Assembly (NCBI GenBank): GCA_963383645.1 | Contig: OY726559.1 | Coordinates: 117,678,905 to 117,742,904 of the forward strand | Direction of reading: 5' to 3' | Source: Muscardinus avellanarius | Taxonomy: Eukaryota > Chordata > Mammalia > Rodentia > Gliridae | DNA: 64,000 nucleotides | In this document: positions 1-10,013 of the stretch, one piece after another | Numbering within the stretch: position 1 is the first letter of the stretch | Layout of the letters: every line of letters begins with the position of its first letter | Notes under the pieces: model-generated | Told to the model about the DNA's origin: nothing | Database searches by the model: none | What the model saw: the letters and a program-made list of their open reading frames with translations, nothing else | Translations under genes and position numbers: made by a program

Positions 1-51
1 GGCTGGGGGTATAGCTCAGAGGTACAATGTCCCTGGGTTCCATTCCCAGTA

Positions 52-107
<56 letters not shown>

Positions 108-119
108 GGAAGAAAGGAA
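1..119 (+). repeat. ID tail of a SINE cut by the window edge, with (CA)n and A-rich end
   Basis: The first 54 bases are the tRNA-Ala-derived ID module (GGCTGGGGGTATAGCTCAGA...CCCAGTACCAC). It runs into about 18 CA units and then an A-rich, GGAA-containing stretch. The B1 head must lie left of the window. Confidence 0.85.
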
Positions 120-125
120 GGAGAG

Positions 126-400
126 AAGCTGGGCATGGTGTATGCTTGTAATCCCAGTACTTGAGAGACTGAGACAGGAGGATTGCAGGTTTGAAGTCAG
201 CCTCAGCAACTTAGTGAGACCCTGTTTACAAATATAAATATAGGGCTGAAGGAATAGTCCCGAGGCAGAAGGCCTCTGGGTTCCACCTCCAGTACCACCC
301 CCCCCACACACACACAAAATAAAGAAAAAGAGAGAAACAGAAAGAAGAAAAATAAAAGAGAGAAACGGAATAAGAGAAAGAGGAAGAGAGAAAGAAAATA
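126..400 (+). repeat. B1-ID SINE followed by a purine-rich tail
   Basis: A head (GCTGGGCATGGTG...TTGTAATCCCAG), B1 body and ID tail run to about 298. A short CA run and then a roughly 80-base GA-rich stretch follow. If GABPB2 reads leftwards from 1674, this lies in its first intron. Confidence 0.8.
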
Positions 401-525
401 GATGCTTTAGAACATTTCCACTGGACTGGGTGGATCTAATGATATGATGAAAATATAGTCCCAAATGGCCAAAAACATTGTGAAATTGTTGAAGGTACGC
501 CACAGACTGATTGAGAGGGAGGGAG

Positions 526-719
526 AAGCCGGGTGTGGCGCACTCTTGTAATTCTAGCACTTGGGAGGCTGAGACAGGAGGATTGCACAGGTTCGAAGCC
601 AGCCACATCTGCTTAGTGAGGCTCTCAGAACTTAGACCCTGTTTCCAAATAAAATATAAAATAGGTCTGGAGTACAGCCCAGAGGTGGAAAGCCCCTGGG
701 TTCCACCCCCAGTACCACA
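526..719 (+). repeat. B1-ID SINE, subtype B
   Basis: This copy has the subtype B markers: GCTCTCAG in the B1 arm, CCTGTTTCCAAATAAAATAT in the linker, and an AGGTCTGGAGT...GGTGGAAAGCCCCTGGG tail. It ends in an A-rich run. Confidence 0.85.
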
Positions 720-843
720 AAAATTTTTAAAAATAAAAAAGGAGAGAGGGCACATATCAGGAATCAGCTAACAGGGAAGTCTTTATGAGAAATGGGAGAG
801 GAACGAGATCACTTAAGGAAATCTGCAAGAATAGGAGAAAGTA

Positions 844-1047
844 AGCCGGGCTTGGTGGCGCATGCTTGTAATCCCAGCATTCGGGGGGCTGAGACATGAG
901 GATGGCGATTCGCGGACAGCCTCAGCTACTTAGTGAGGCCCTTTGCAACTCAGTGAGACCCTGTTTTAAAATAAAGAATAAAAAAAAGGGCAGGGGGGGG
1001 GTGTAGCTCGGAGGTCAAATGCCCCTGGGTCTTATCCCCAGACCCAA
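844..1047 (+). repeat. B1-ID SINE, subtype D
   Basis: Subtype D markers are a GATTCGCGGACAGCCTCAG segment, a GGGCAGGGGGG tail start, AGGTCAAATGCCCC, and an end in CCAGACCC rather than CCAGTACC. A poly(A) tail follows to about 1070. Confidence 0.85.
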
Positions 1048-1206
1048 AAGAAAAAAAAAAAAAAAAAAAAAGAACAGGAGAAAGCAAAAGGGATGAAAAC
1101 AGCAACTGAAGAGTCCACAGTCAACTGTTTTTTGTTTTGTTTTTTTGTATGGCACGTGTCTTCACCGAGCTGCCAGCTGTACAAACAACCGTGCAAGAAC
1201 TGAAGA

Positions 1207-1411
1207 AGGCGGTGGTGGCGTGGTGGCGCGCGCTTGCAATCCCCGCGCTTGGGAGGCTGAGACAGGAGGATCGCACGGGTTCGAAGCCAGCCTCAGCTAC
1301 TGAGTGAGGCTCTCGGCAACTTCGTGAGACCCTGTTTCCAAATAAAGTATAAAACAGGTCTGGGAGTGTAGCCCGGAGGTAGAAGGCCTCTGGGTTCCAC
1401 CCCAGCACCAC
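1207..1411 (+). repeat. B1-ID SINE, subtype B, abutting a CpG island
   Basis: A full-length copy (GTGGTGGCGCGCGCTTG...CACCACC) with an AAAT-rich tail stops about 15 bases before the GC-rich island. It retains many CpGs, which suggests a fairly young copy or one protected by the unmethylated island. Confidence 0.85.
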
Positions 1412-1673
1412 CAAATAAATAAATGAAAAAGGAAGAAGGTGCGGCCTTCCCGCACACCGTCCTTCAGGCCGCCGAGCCCACTGGGCTCTCGGACCCCGCG
1501 AGCGCCGTCCGCTCCACCTCGGGGCGCGCGGCTCGGCTCTCGCAGGTCTGTTCCGCGCCCGCCCGCCCGCTCCGCCCGCTCCGCGCGCCCCCTGGCGGCC
1601 GCCCGCGCCGCCCGCGCCCCTCCCCGCCCGGCCCCCTCCTCCGCTCGCGGGCTCCCGCCGTCTCGGCCCTCAC

Positions 1674-1830
1674 CTCCTCGCCGCCGGCCGCGCGGGCGCC
1701 GGGCCCGCCAGCTCGTCCCCGCGGGCCCCTCTGGCTCGGCCCCCGTCAGTGGCGGGTCCTCTTTGGCTTTTTCATATCTGCATACTTGGGGGCCTTCACC
1801 CCCCCTCGTGGAGCAATGGAGGCCGCAAAA
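1674..1830 (-). other. GABPB2: Probable GABPB2 non-coding exon 1
   Basis: On the minus strand the sequence GCGAGGAG|GTGAGG gives a strong splice donor, with the last exon base at 1674. The exon would start near the YY1/ETS cluster around 1830-1850. The start is a guess because no transcript evidence is available here. Confidence 0.4.
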
Positions 1831-1838
1831 TGGCGGAC

Positions 1839-1847
1839 CCGGAAGTG
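1839..1847. promoter_or_regulatory. ETS/GABP-type binding site beside a YY1 motif
   Basis: CCGGAAGTG is the classic high-affinity ETS core bound by GABP alpha/beta. It lies 3 bases from AAAATGGCGG, a YY1 initiator-type motif. The pair is common in TATA-less housekeeping promoters. If the gene is GABPB2, the factor could bind its own subunit's promoter. Confidence 0.6.
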
Positions 1848-2390
1848 CGGGCCACCGACGCGGGCCCCGGCGGAGGGATCTGCGGCGGCGCACGCGGGAA
1901 AAGCTCACATTTTGGTGCGGGCAGCACCGGGACGCGCCCGCGGGGCGCATTCTTGCCCCCGGCCCGGTCTTCCGGCAGCTTCTGGAGCTGGGAAGTTGGT
2001 TTCGGAGGAATTCTGGGAGAGACTATTTGATGGGCGGAGGGTTTTGGGCGACGCGCCGTGTAGTTCCGGCGGGGACGCACCCGCGGCTTGTTTGGGCGCC
2101 AAGAGCCCGACCTGACTCCGGGGCCTGGAGCTTGCCTGGTGCGCGGTCCTTGGCCGCCTCGCCTGGGGTCCAGCGCGGGAGTGGACGGGGAGGCGCTGTT
2201 TCCTTGCCCCTTCCTCGGGTGGAAGTGTTCGGGCATTTGCTTTGTGTGTAATCGGGGCTGTGATGTTTGTCGGACGCTTGGAGCCGGTGAGAACTGCAGA
2301 AGAGGCAAGCTTTCAGAGCGAGTCGTGAAGCCAGGGGCTGCCATTGCTTTCAAGGGACCTGGAAGAGGATGAAGAATGAACTTGCAATTT

Positions 2391-2803
2391 TTTTTTCTTT
2401 TTCTGGTACTGGGGATTGATCCCAGGGGCGTCCTGCCTCCAGGCTACACTCCTAGCCCTTTGTATCACTTTTTTTTTTCTTTGTGGTACTGGGCATGGAA
2501 CCCAGGGGCATTATATCTTCGTGCTACCCTCCCAGAACAATGTTATATTTTATTTTGGAAATAGGATCTCGCTAAATTAATAAGAGCCTCACTAAGTAAC
2601 TGAGGCTGGCTTCGAACCTGGGATCCTCTTGTCTCAGCCTCCCAAGTACTGGGATTACAAGTGTGAACCATCACGCCCGGCTCTTCCTTTTTCTTTTGAA
2701 GCAGGGTCTTACTAAATTGCTGAGGCTGGCCTCGAACCTGTGATCCTCCTGTCTCAGCCTGCCAAGTACTGGGATTGCTATTGTTCTCCACCAGGCCCGG
2801 TTT
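2391..2803 (-). repeat. Three minus-strand B1-ID SINE pieces
   Basis: An isolated ID tail (about 2399-2460) is followed by a near-full copy (2480-2683) and a B1 half without ID tail (2695-2803). All three are read in reverse, as GGTACTGGG...GCCTCCCAAGTACTGGGATTACA. Confidence 0.8.
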
Positions 2804-2923
2804 TTCCAATTGTTTTAGTGACTTCATCTGCCAAACTGTTGATCCCAGTCTACACCCACCAGTTTCCATGACTAAGGACGGCGGGAAATCTGGAAAGAAG
2901 TCCTTCAAAAGTCAGTAACAAAT

Positions 2924-3434
2924 CTGGGCGTGGTGGTGCACACCTGTAATCCCAGTACTTGGAAGGCTTCAAGGCCAGCCTCAGCAATTTAACCAGGCCC
3001 TCAGCAACTCAGTGAGACCCTGTTTCAGAATAAAAAGGGTTGGGGGTGTAGCTCAGAGGTAGAATGTTCCTGGTGTCTTTTCATATTCTCTCACACACAC
3101 ACGCGTGCGTGCGTGCACGCATATATAAAAAGACTTTTTGTGGTCCTGAGGATTGAACTCAGGTGTGTTCTACTTCTAAAGTATACCCCCAGCCCGATTT
3201 TATTCTTTCTTTCTTTTTGTGGGTTTGGGGATGGAACCCAGGGGCATTCATCCTCCGAGATACAACCCCTGCCCTATTTTTTATTCTTTATTTTGAAACC
3301 GGGTCTCACTGAGTTGCAGAGGGCCTCACTAAGTAGCTGAGGCTGTCCGCGAACCGCGATCCTCGTCTCAACCTCCCAAATGCTGAAATTACAAGTGTGT
3401 GCCACCACGCCCGGCTCTAAAGATATGTTTTTTT

Positions 3435-3472
<38 letters not shown>

Positions 3473-4658
3473 TTGATGGTACAGGGGTGGAACCCAGAGG
3501 CTTTCTACCTCCGGGCTATACTCCCAGACCTATTTTTATATTTTATTTGGAAACAGGGTCTCACTAAGTTGCTGAGAGCCTCACTAAATAGCTGAGGCTG
3601 ACTTCAAACCTGAGCGATCCTCCTGTCTCAGCCTCCCAAACATGAGGATTATAAACGTGTGCTACCACGCCCGGCAATAAGTGACTTTTAAAAAAACATA
3701 TCTTTAGCCGGGTGTGGTGGCGCACGCTTGTAATCCCAGCATTTGGGAGGCTGAGACTGGAGGATCGCAGTTCGGGGACAGCCTCAGCTTCTTAGGCCCT
3801 CTGCAACTCACTGAGACCCTGTTTCAAAATAAAGTATAAAAAATTGGGCAGGGGGTGTAGCCCCCAGGTCAAATGCCTCAGGGTTCCATCCCCAGACCCG
3901 CAAAAAAGGAAAAAAAGTCGTTTATCCCTCCTTGCCCCATTGTTTATTAGCTTTTGATGGTTGATGATTGCCCTTTCAAGGACTAAGAAGAGAGCCTGGC
4001 ATGTGGCACATACCTGTAATCCCAGGACTTGGGAGACTGAGACAGGAGGGCAGCCACAGTGACTTATTAGACTCCACAACCTAATGAGACCCAGTTTCAA
4101 AACAGAAAATAAGGCAGGGCATAGTGTCGCATGCTTGTAATGCCAGTACTTGGGAAGCTGAGACAAGAGGATCCGGGTTTGCGGCCAGCCTCAGCTATTT
4201 AATAAGGGCCTCTGCAATTTAGTGAGCCCCTGTTTCAAAATAATAAAATAATCGGGCTGAGGGTATAGCTCAGAGATAGAATTTCCCCTGGGTTCAATCC
4301 CCAGCACCACAAAAAGCAAAACAAACAAAACAAGCCGGATGGGGTGGTGCACGCTTGTAATTCTAGTATTTGGGAGGCTGAGACAGGAGGAACCGGGTTT
4401 ACAGACAGCCTCAGCTACTTAGTGAGACCCTTTACAACTCAGTAAGACCCTGTTTCAAAATAAAGAATAAAGCCGGGGTGGTGGCGCACGCTTGTAATCC
4501 CCGTGCTTGGGAGGCGGAGACAGGAGGATGGATCATAGCTGGTTCGGAGCCTGCCTCGCTGGCTTAAGAGACCCTGTTTCCAAATTAAAAAATATGTAAG
4601 ATGGGTCCGGGAGTGTAGCCCGGAGGTAGAAGGGCTTCCAGGAACCCCAGTACTACAG
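2924..4658. repeat. SINE cluster, mixed strands
   Basis: Pieces in order: + A-type 2924-3075, then a CA/CG run to 3122; - ID about 3140-3200; - D-type 3213-3417; (ATT)n 3437-3473; - B-type 3476-3675; + D-type 3707-3905; + head 3990-4110; + A-type 4112-4316; + head without ID 4330-4470; + C-type 4471-4658, the last ending in TTCCAGGAACCCCAGTAC. Confidence 0.75.
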
Positions 4659-4677
4659 AAAGAAAGAAAGAAAGAAA

Positions 4678-4717
<40 letters not shown>
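4658..4717 (+). repeat. (GAAA)n microsatellite
   Basis: About 14 GAAA units, with one AAAAG interruption, grow directly out of the A-rich tail of the preceding SINE. Confidence 0.9.
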
Positions 4718-4734
4718 ATAAAAACATTGGGCAG

Positions 4735-5068
4735 GAGGTATATGATAAGGTAAAATAAAAAATTAATGCGAGTAAAGTAAAAATAATGTGAGTACGGCAG
4801 AGTGTGAAAAACACGAGAGAGGTCCGGTACACATGGCATGTAAAGTTTTAATGGCACGGCTCTCCCGGGGATCAGGGAAAGGCAACATGGGGCCCGGGCA
4901 CCTGTCCTGTCCGAAGCTTGAGGACGCGGGCTCTCCTTTTCAAGGTATGCATCTCGCGAGATGAGGGTTTACTCGCGGGAATGCCCAATTCTCACGGGGG
5001 TTTCAGCCCCTCCCTTGCCCTGCAGAGGTCATGTGACACAAAGTCACATGAGTGCAGGACCCAACTTA
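4735..5068 (-). mobile_element. Non-SINE, CpG-bearing island, possibly a solo LTR fragment
   Basis: This is unique-looking sequence between a SINE (GAAA)n tail and an ID tail. It carries several CpGs and the palindrome TCTCGCGAGA (4952-4961). Read on the minus strand it goes from a GC-rich part to an ATTAAA-type signal (4845-4850), then CTCTCTCGTG and a T-rich end, an order typical of an LTR. I cannot name the family and see no clean terminal TG...CA pair, so the call is tentative. Confidence 0.35.
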
Positions 5069-5400
5069 TCAGTATAGCTTGGAGGTAGAATGCCCCTGGG
5101 TTCCATACCCAGTACCACAAAAAAGAAAAAAACAAAAAGGGCTGTAGAACTAAGGTGTGGTACACGCCTGTAATTCCAATTCTTGGGAGGCTGAGACAAG
5201 AGGATCACAGGTTCAAAGCCAGCCTTGGCAACTTAGTGAGGATCTCAGTAATCTAGTAAGACTGTTTCCAAATAATAAAATCGGCTGGGGATGAAACTTG
5301 AAGGTCGAATGCCTCTGGGTTTAATCTTCAGTACCACACAAAACAACTGGATTTAACTCTGAGATAGAGTGCTCCTGGGTATAATTCTCAGTACCACAAG
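5069..5400 (+). repeat. Plus-strand ID tails and one older B1-ID SINE
   Basis: An ID module occupies 5069-5118, a diverged full SINE about 5152-5338, and another ID-only piece 5350-5399. Divergence from the consensus is visibly higher than in the B, C and D copies. Confidence 0.75.
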
Positions 5401-5496
5401 TTAAAAAGGACTAGGAAGAGGATTTACATATCTCCCCTCATGTAGATAACATCTCTATAAAGTGTAGCGCACTGGCTGATGTATCCATATTTGTTT

Positions 5497-6015
5497 ATTC
5501 TGGTATTGGGGATTGAACCCAAAGGTATTGTACCTCCCAGCTGTACTTTCAGCCCAATTTTATTTCTTTTTTGGGAACAGTCTAACTAGGTTGCTGAAAG
5601 CCTCACTAAATTGCTGAGATTAGCTTTGAACCTGTGATCCTCCTGTCTCAGCCTTCCAAGTACTGGGATTACAAGCGTGCACCATCACACCTAGTTCATA
5701 TTGGTTTGTTTATTTATTTTAGCGGGTCTGGGGGTTGAACCCAGGGGCATTCCACCTCCGAGCTCCATCCTCTGCCCAATTTTTAAATTTTATTTAGTTA
5801 TTTTTGGTGGCACTGGGGTTCCTGGAAACCCTTCTACCTCTGGGCTACACTCCCAGACCTATTTTTATACGTTTTTATTTATTTGGAAACAGGGTCTCTT
5901 AAGCCAGCGCAGCTGGCTTCAAACCTGCATGATCCTCCTGTCTCCGCCTCCCAAGAGCGGGGATTACAAGCGTGCGCCACCACGTCCAGCCATATTGTTT
6001 TTTTTTTTTTTTTTT
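5497..6015 (-). repeat. Minus-strand SINEs including a subtype C copy
   Basis: An older full copy occupies 5497-5700, an ID piece about 5720-5790 and a C-type copy 5798-5992 (GGGGTTCCTGGAAACCCTTC start, CTCTTAAGCCAGC deletion junction). A poly(T) run of about 18 follows. Confidence 0.8.
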
Positions 6016-6341
6016 AAGTTTGAAAGTCAGAATCTTACAGCATTCCTGCTTACATCCTCTCATATTGTGTCTTTCAACACAAAACCTATTGATAAATGAG
6101 TTTCAAATAGTTTTTTGGGATGAGGTGAGTTTCAGCTAAGCAGGTAACATTGGAGTGCATTAGTTTTATTTCATAGGCATTTAGGAAAATTTTAATATGC
6201 TGGTAGCCAATGGGCAAGCAGAAGAGTGGTTGGTTGTAGCTTTCTAACTACTCTAATTTTAGTTGATTTCCCCTTTTTCTTTGTTGCATATGTACCTAAC
6301 CAGAAGTTCATCATTTAATGGACAAGTATTTAAATCATCAG

Positions 6342-6537
6342 CCCATGGAGGGGCATGCTTGTAATCCCAGTACTTGGGAGGCTGACACACGCACATCACA
6401 GGCTCAAGAACAGCCTCAGCAAGTAGAGAGACTTTCATCAACCTAGCAAAAGCCTGTTTCAAAATATAAAAATAAGATTAGGCTAGGGATGTAGCTCAGG
6501 GGTAGAATGCCCCTGGGTTCAATCCCCAATTCCACAA
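6342..6537 (+). repeat. B1-ID SINE
   Basis: An older plus copy with a GGCTAGGGATGTAGCTCAGG ID tail ends just downstream of the MLLT11 3' end. Confidence 0.75.
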
Positions 6538-6691
6538 AAACCCAACTTTGATGAATAATAAAAAAGTATTCATCAAGGATGAAAATTATATAAAATGTAG
6601 AAGCTGAATGAGAAAACATGGTCAGTTTCTCTGGTTAGTACTACTTCCTGGTGAAGAGAGAAAACCAGAATCCAGTCTTGGGATTGAACAT

Positions 6692-6697
6692 CTTTAT
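6692..6697 (-). terminator. MLLT11: MLLT11 poly(A) signal
   Basis: TTTATT on the plus strand is AATAAA for the minus-strand MLLT11 transcript. It lies in unique sequence and gives a 3'UTR of about 1.4 kb, plausible for this gene. Cleavage would fall near 6675. Confidence 0.6.
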
Positions 6698-7017
6698 TAA
6701 CTGGCGGCATAAATCAGTAGCAATAATTTTGGGAGGGGTAGGGACAAGGTGTAGGGTCCGAATGTAATTGTTTCTTGGTCTTAAGGAGCTGAAGAACGGT
6801 GCCTGAGGCCTGCCGATCCCTTACGTGGCCAATGCAGGAGGGGCGAGGGGCAAGACTAAGAACCACTGCTATTACTTTCAAAGACTGAACCAGAACCTTA
6901 CAAATTAGCCAGATAGCAAGGTTTCTTCTTAAGACTTAAAACCTCATTTTTACAAATACCTCATTTTACTAACTTTACAAAGATGTAAAGTTAGTAGTCT
7001 AAAGAACACACTTGTAG

Positions 7018-7212
7018 CCAGGTGGGGTGGTGCACATCTGTAATCCCAGTACTCGGGAGGCTGAGACGGGAGGATCCAGGTTCAAGACCAGCCTCAGGAA
7101 CTTAGGCTCTCATAACCTAGTGAGACCCTGTTTCAAAATAAAGAATAAAATAGGGCTGGGGTGTAGCTCAGAGGTAGAATGCCCCCGGGTTCCATCCCCT
7201 GTACTGCGCGCA
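7018..7212 (+). repeat. B1-ID SINE in the MLLT11 3'UTR (antisense)
   Basis: A full plus-strand copy (AGGTGGGGTGGTGCACATCTG...CCCCTGTACTG), followed by a short CACACA run, lies inside the predicted 3'UTR of the minus-strand gene. The mature mRNA would carry it in antisense. Confidence 0.8.
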
Positions 7213-7463
7213 CACACACACAGACAAAAAACAAAAACACCCTTTTGGGAAAGAAAGTTTAGCTATTTCTGAAATGATTCAGTGCTTTCATTTATTTTCA
7301 TTTTCCATGCTGTATTTTTTCCTCTTATTTTACACATTTGCCCCCAATTTCTCTGGGAAAAAAGAGTATGAGAAGGAACAGGATCAAAAAGCAAAGAGTC
7401 TCATCATAGTAGCCTTTAAAAATGCTATTTTTGAATGACCCCGGGTTCAATCGACAGTACCAC

Positions 7464-7465
<2 letters not shown>

Positions 7466-7506
<41 letters not shown>
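7466..7506 (+). repeat. (AAAT)n microsatellite
   Basis: About ten AAAT units follow an ID-tail remnant (GACCCCGGGTTCAATCGACAG, trimmed). It lies in the MLLT11 3'UTR. Confidence 0.85.
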
Positions 7507-7639
7507 ACTAAAAATCTTACTTTTTGTGGCAAATCATCTTGATTTAAACATGTAAGATTTTTGCTAACTCGAAGAAGAACTTAACGTTTACTGGCTTTAG
7601 AATGGGAAACCACAAAGGTTGGACAATCTTCATTGTTAT

Positions 7640-7712
7640 TTCTGTGTGGTGCTAGGGATCCAATCCAGGGTTTTGCTCAAGCGAAGCCCGTGAAGCTACA
7701 GTCCTAGTCCAG
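7640..7712 (-). repeat. Older ID element
   Basis: GGTGCTAGGGATCCAATCCA...GCTACAGTCCTAGTCC reads as a reversed full-length ID, including the part between A and B boxes that is missing from the SINE tails. It is an older layer than the B1-ID copies. Confidence 0.6.
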
Positions 7713-7913
7713 TTTGAACAATCACTGCAGTTTAGAAATGTAATTAAAACCCAGTCTTCCATTCTGCACTATTTTCCTACGCCCTGGTGTCTCCAGAAGG
7801 CCTATTTTCTGGGGGTTCATAATCCCTTTGGGGGTGAGGACCTAATACTCCATTGCTTGAACCCTTTACTCTGTGGCTTGAAGGCTTTGGAGAGAAATGG
7901 AGTAGATAGATAA

Positions 7914-7918
7914 ATGAA

Positions 7919-7949
<31 letters not shown>

Positions 7950-7951
7950 AC
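7914..7951 (+). repeat. (AAAT)n microsatellite
   Basis: About nine AAAT units lie about 130 bases downstream of the MLLT11 stop codon. Confidence 0.85.
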
Positions 7952-8079
7952 TGGCAGATTCATCAGCACCACCAACACAGTAGAGAGAAAATACCACTGC
8001 TCTGGGAAAGGGGCGGACAGGCAGGAGCTGGGCAGGGATGGGGTGGAGGGCGAGGCGGTGGGAGAGGGCAGTCTCAGAC

Positions 8080-8352
8080 TCAGAGCAGGTCCAGTTCGAA
8101 GGCGTGGACGCTGGCAATGGGAGCTCTCCAGAAGTTGAAGGTGCTGTATTCACAGAGGAGGTCGCCCTCGGGGTTTTTCTCCTGCTCTGGCCCGGTCGCT
8201 TGCCCAGTCATTTTGCCAACGCTGGTGTCCTTGGTCTCGTAGGTGGGTGTATCTGACAGACCCAGGCCTTCTAGCTCCGACAGGTCCAGTTCAGGGATGG
8301 GCATCCTCCAGAAAAGAAAGGAGCTGTACTGGCTGCTCACGGGGTCCCTCAT
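8080..8352 (-). CDS. MLLT11: MLLT11 (AF1q), complete 90-codon protein
   Basis: The protein is a small acidic cofactor known as AF1q, a fusion partner of KMT2A in t(1;11) leukaemia and reported to enhance TCF7/Wnt signalling. The frame encodes 90 residues, the usual family length. It starts MRDPVSSQYSSFLFWRMPIP and ends ASVHAFELDLL. The leucine-rich stretch at about residues 22-33 (LDLSELEGLGL) corresponds to the known nuclear export signal. The whole protein sits in one exon, as in human. The acceptor TTTCTTTCTAG ends at 8359, so the exon starts at 8358, six bases before the ATG. I see no frameshift. The gene reads away from CDC42SE1, with which it shares a CpG-island promoter at 13800-14100. 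Confidence 0.97.
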   Translation of the reverse strand: MRDPVSSQYSSFLFWRMPIPELDLSELEGLGLSDTPTYETKDTSVGKMTGQATGPEQEKNPEGDLLCEYSTFNFWRAPIASVHAFELDLL

Positions 8353-8417
8353 GGCTTCCTAGAAAGAAACCACTTGTCAGTCTTCAGGCTGAAGCAACCT
8401 TGGTTTGGCCCCTGGCC

Positions 8418-8868
8418 TTTGCTTTTTTTCTTTCTTTTTATTTTGTGTGTGTTTGTGAGAGAGAGATACTGGGACATTCTACCTCTGAGCTATAACCTCC
8501 AGACTCCCTCCTTTTTTTTTTTCCAACAGGGTCTCACTAGCTTGAGTTGCTGAGGCTGCCCTTGAACCTGTGATCCTCCTGTCTCAGCCTCCCAAGTACT
8601 GGTACTACAGGTGTGCGCCACCAGGCTCGGCTCCAGTTTGCCTCTATAAATAATTCAGTTCAAGCCAGGCGTGGTGGCGCACGCTTGTAATCCCCACGCT
8701 TGGGAGGCTGAGACAGGGGGATCACAAGGGTTCAAAGCCAGCCTCAGCTACTTAGTGAGGCTCTCAGCAACTTAGTGAGACCCTGTTTCAAAATAAAATA
8801 TAAAATAGGCCTGGAAGTATATCCCGGAGGCAGAAAGCCTCTGGGTTCCACCCCCAGTACTACAAAAA
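8418..8868. repeat. Minus SINE piece and plus subtype B SINE in MLLT11 intron
   Basis: A minus ID and B1 half occupies 8418-8632. A near-consensus plus B-type copy occupies 8664-8868 (CCAGGCGTGGTGGCGCACGC...AGTACTACAAAAAG) with a TAAAAT-type tail. Confidence 0.8.
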
Positions 8869-9141
8869 GTAAAATTAAATTAAATTAAAATAAATAATTC
8901 AGTTCCCCAGGATAAGCATTAGGAATTCTTCCTATATTGTCATTTTCTACCTTTTCCTAACTTCTCGTGGAATGACTAGTTTACTTGGTGTCTACCGCAT
9001 CAAGGTGATCCTGGGTCTGATTTTCGAGGCCTTTCAAAGTCTGGCCCACTCTTCTAGCAATAGAATAGCCTCTGCTAGTTTTGGCTAATTTCATTCCAAT
9101 TTTGGGTAATTCCTTCCACCCTCTACTTTTAAATACTTCTG

Positions 9142-9545
9142 AGCCAGGCATGGTGGTGCATGCTACATCCCCAGCCCTATTTTATTTAATTTTTTAAAAT
9201 TTTGAAACAGGGTCTTGCTACATTAGTGCGGTCTTCACTAAGTTGCTGAGGTTGATTTAAAACCTGTGATCTGCAGTCTCAGCTCCCAAGTGCTGGGGTT
9301 ATAGGTATAAGCCACCAGGCCTGGCTTCTGTTTTTTTTTTTTTTTTTAATACTGTTGATGGAACCCAGGAGCATTCTACCTCCAAGCTATACCCCCAGCC
9401 CTATTTTTCATTCTTTATTTTGAAACAGTGTCTCATTGAGTCTCAGAGGGCCTCACTAAGTAGCTGAGGCTGTCCTCGAACTGTGATCCTCCTGTCTCAG
9501 CCTCCCAAACACTGGGATTACAAGCGTGCGCCACCACGCCCAGCT
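9142..9545. repeat. Head-to-tail SINE junction and a minus SINE
   Basis: A plus head of about 25 bases (GAGCCAGGCATGGTGGTGCATG) is joined directly to a reversed ID/B1 (9165-9330), which points to insertion or recombination between opposite copies. A full minus copy occupies 9331-9545. Confidence 0.7.
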
Positions 9546-9805
9546 CTCCCTGTTTAACAGGTCTATTAGTCCACAGATAAGTCTGAATAATCTACTTCTC
9601 TCTAGCCTACCTCTCACTCAGAACAAAACCCAGATGCTAGGGTTTTTCTATGCTGTAACAGGTTCTCTTTCCTCTGCAATGCTAGATTATAGCTGAAGAT
9701 AAGGAATGCACATGGATGGGAAAGTCCTGGTAAGGAAGGAAAATTGAGGTTGGAAAGAGAAGGTACCTTGACAGGATAAGATCTTTCCCATGCATTAATG
9801 AGTAG

Positions 9806-10013
9806 TTCGAAGCCTGGGATGGTGGCATACACCTTGTAATCCCAGTTCTTGGGAGGCTGAGATGGGAGGATTGCAGGATTGAGGCTAGCTTCAGCAAGTC
9901 AGCAGGACCCTCAGCAACTTAGTGAGACCCTCTCTTGGAGGAAAAAAAAAAAAAAAGGGCTGGGGTGTAGCCCAGAGGTGAAATGCTCCTGGGTTCAGTC
10001 ACCAATATCAAGA
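9806..10013 (+). repeat. B1-ID SINE
   Basis: A diverged plus copy runs from AGCCTGGGATGGTGGCATAC to GGGTTCAGTCACCAATATC, with an internal A15 linker. Confidence 0.75.

Larger units (their letters stand above)
1425..2250 (-). promoter_or_regulatory. GABPB2: CpG island, probable GABPB2 promoter
   Basis: This is about 0.8 kb of very GC- and CpG-rich unique sequence. In human, GABPB2 is the gene next to MLLT11 on this side and MLLT11 ends just before GABPB2 starts, so this island is in the right place for the GABPB2 promoter, reading leftwards. It holds a YY1-like AAAATGGCGG (1827-1836), an ETS/GABP site CCGGAAGTG (1839-1847) and a reverse ETS core CTTCCGG (1969-1975). No GABPB2 coding exon is in the window, so the gene name is inferred from synteny. 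The long open frames here are GC-rich artefacts. Confidence 0.6.
2251..6674. other. Spacer between GABPB2 and MLLT11
   Basis: This holds mostly SINE copies in both orientations (annotated separately), a (GAAA)n tract, an LTR-like CpG-bearing island at 4735-5068, and short unique pieces at 2251-2390, 2804-2923 and 6015-6340 in which I see no gene. Confidence 0.6.
6675..8358 (-). other. MLLT11: MLLT11 terminal exon with 3'UTR
   Basis: The exon runs from the acceptor at 8358 through the coding region to the AATAAA-directed 3' end near 6675. The 3'UTR contains two AAAT microsatellites, an old ID and one antisense B1-ID SINE. The 3' limit is a prediction. Confidence 0.65.

Noticed and set aside
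1297..2353. Several overlapping open frames of 185-270 codons on both strands
   Set aside because: They are Pro/Arg/Ala/Gly-rich frames of a CpG island with no recognisable domain; GC-rich sequence has few stop codons.
6481..6540. tRNA-like sequences with A- and B-box similarity throughout the window
   Set aside because: They are ID modules of SINEs, lacking a complete cloverleaf and followed by A-rich tails; no real tRNA gene was found.
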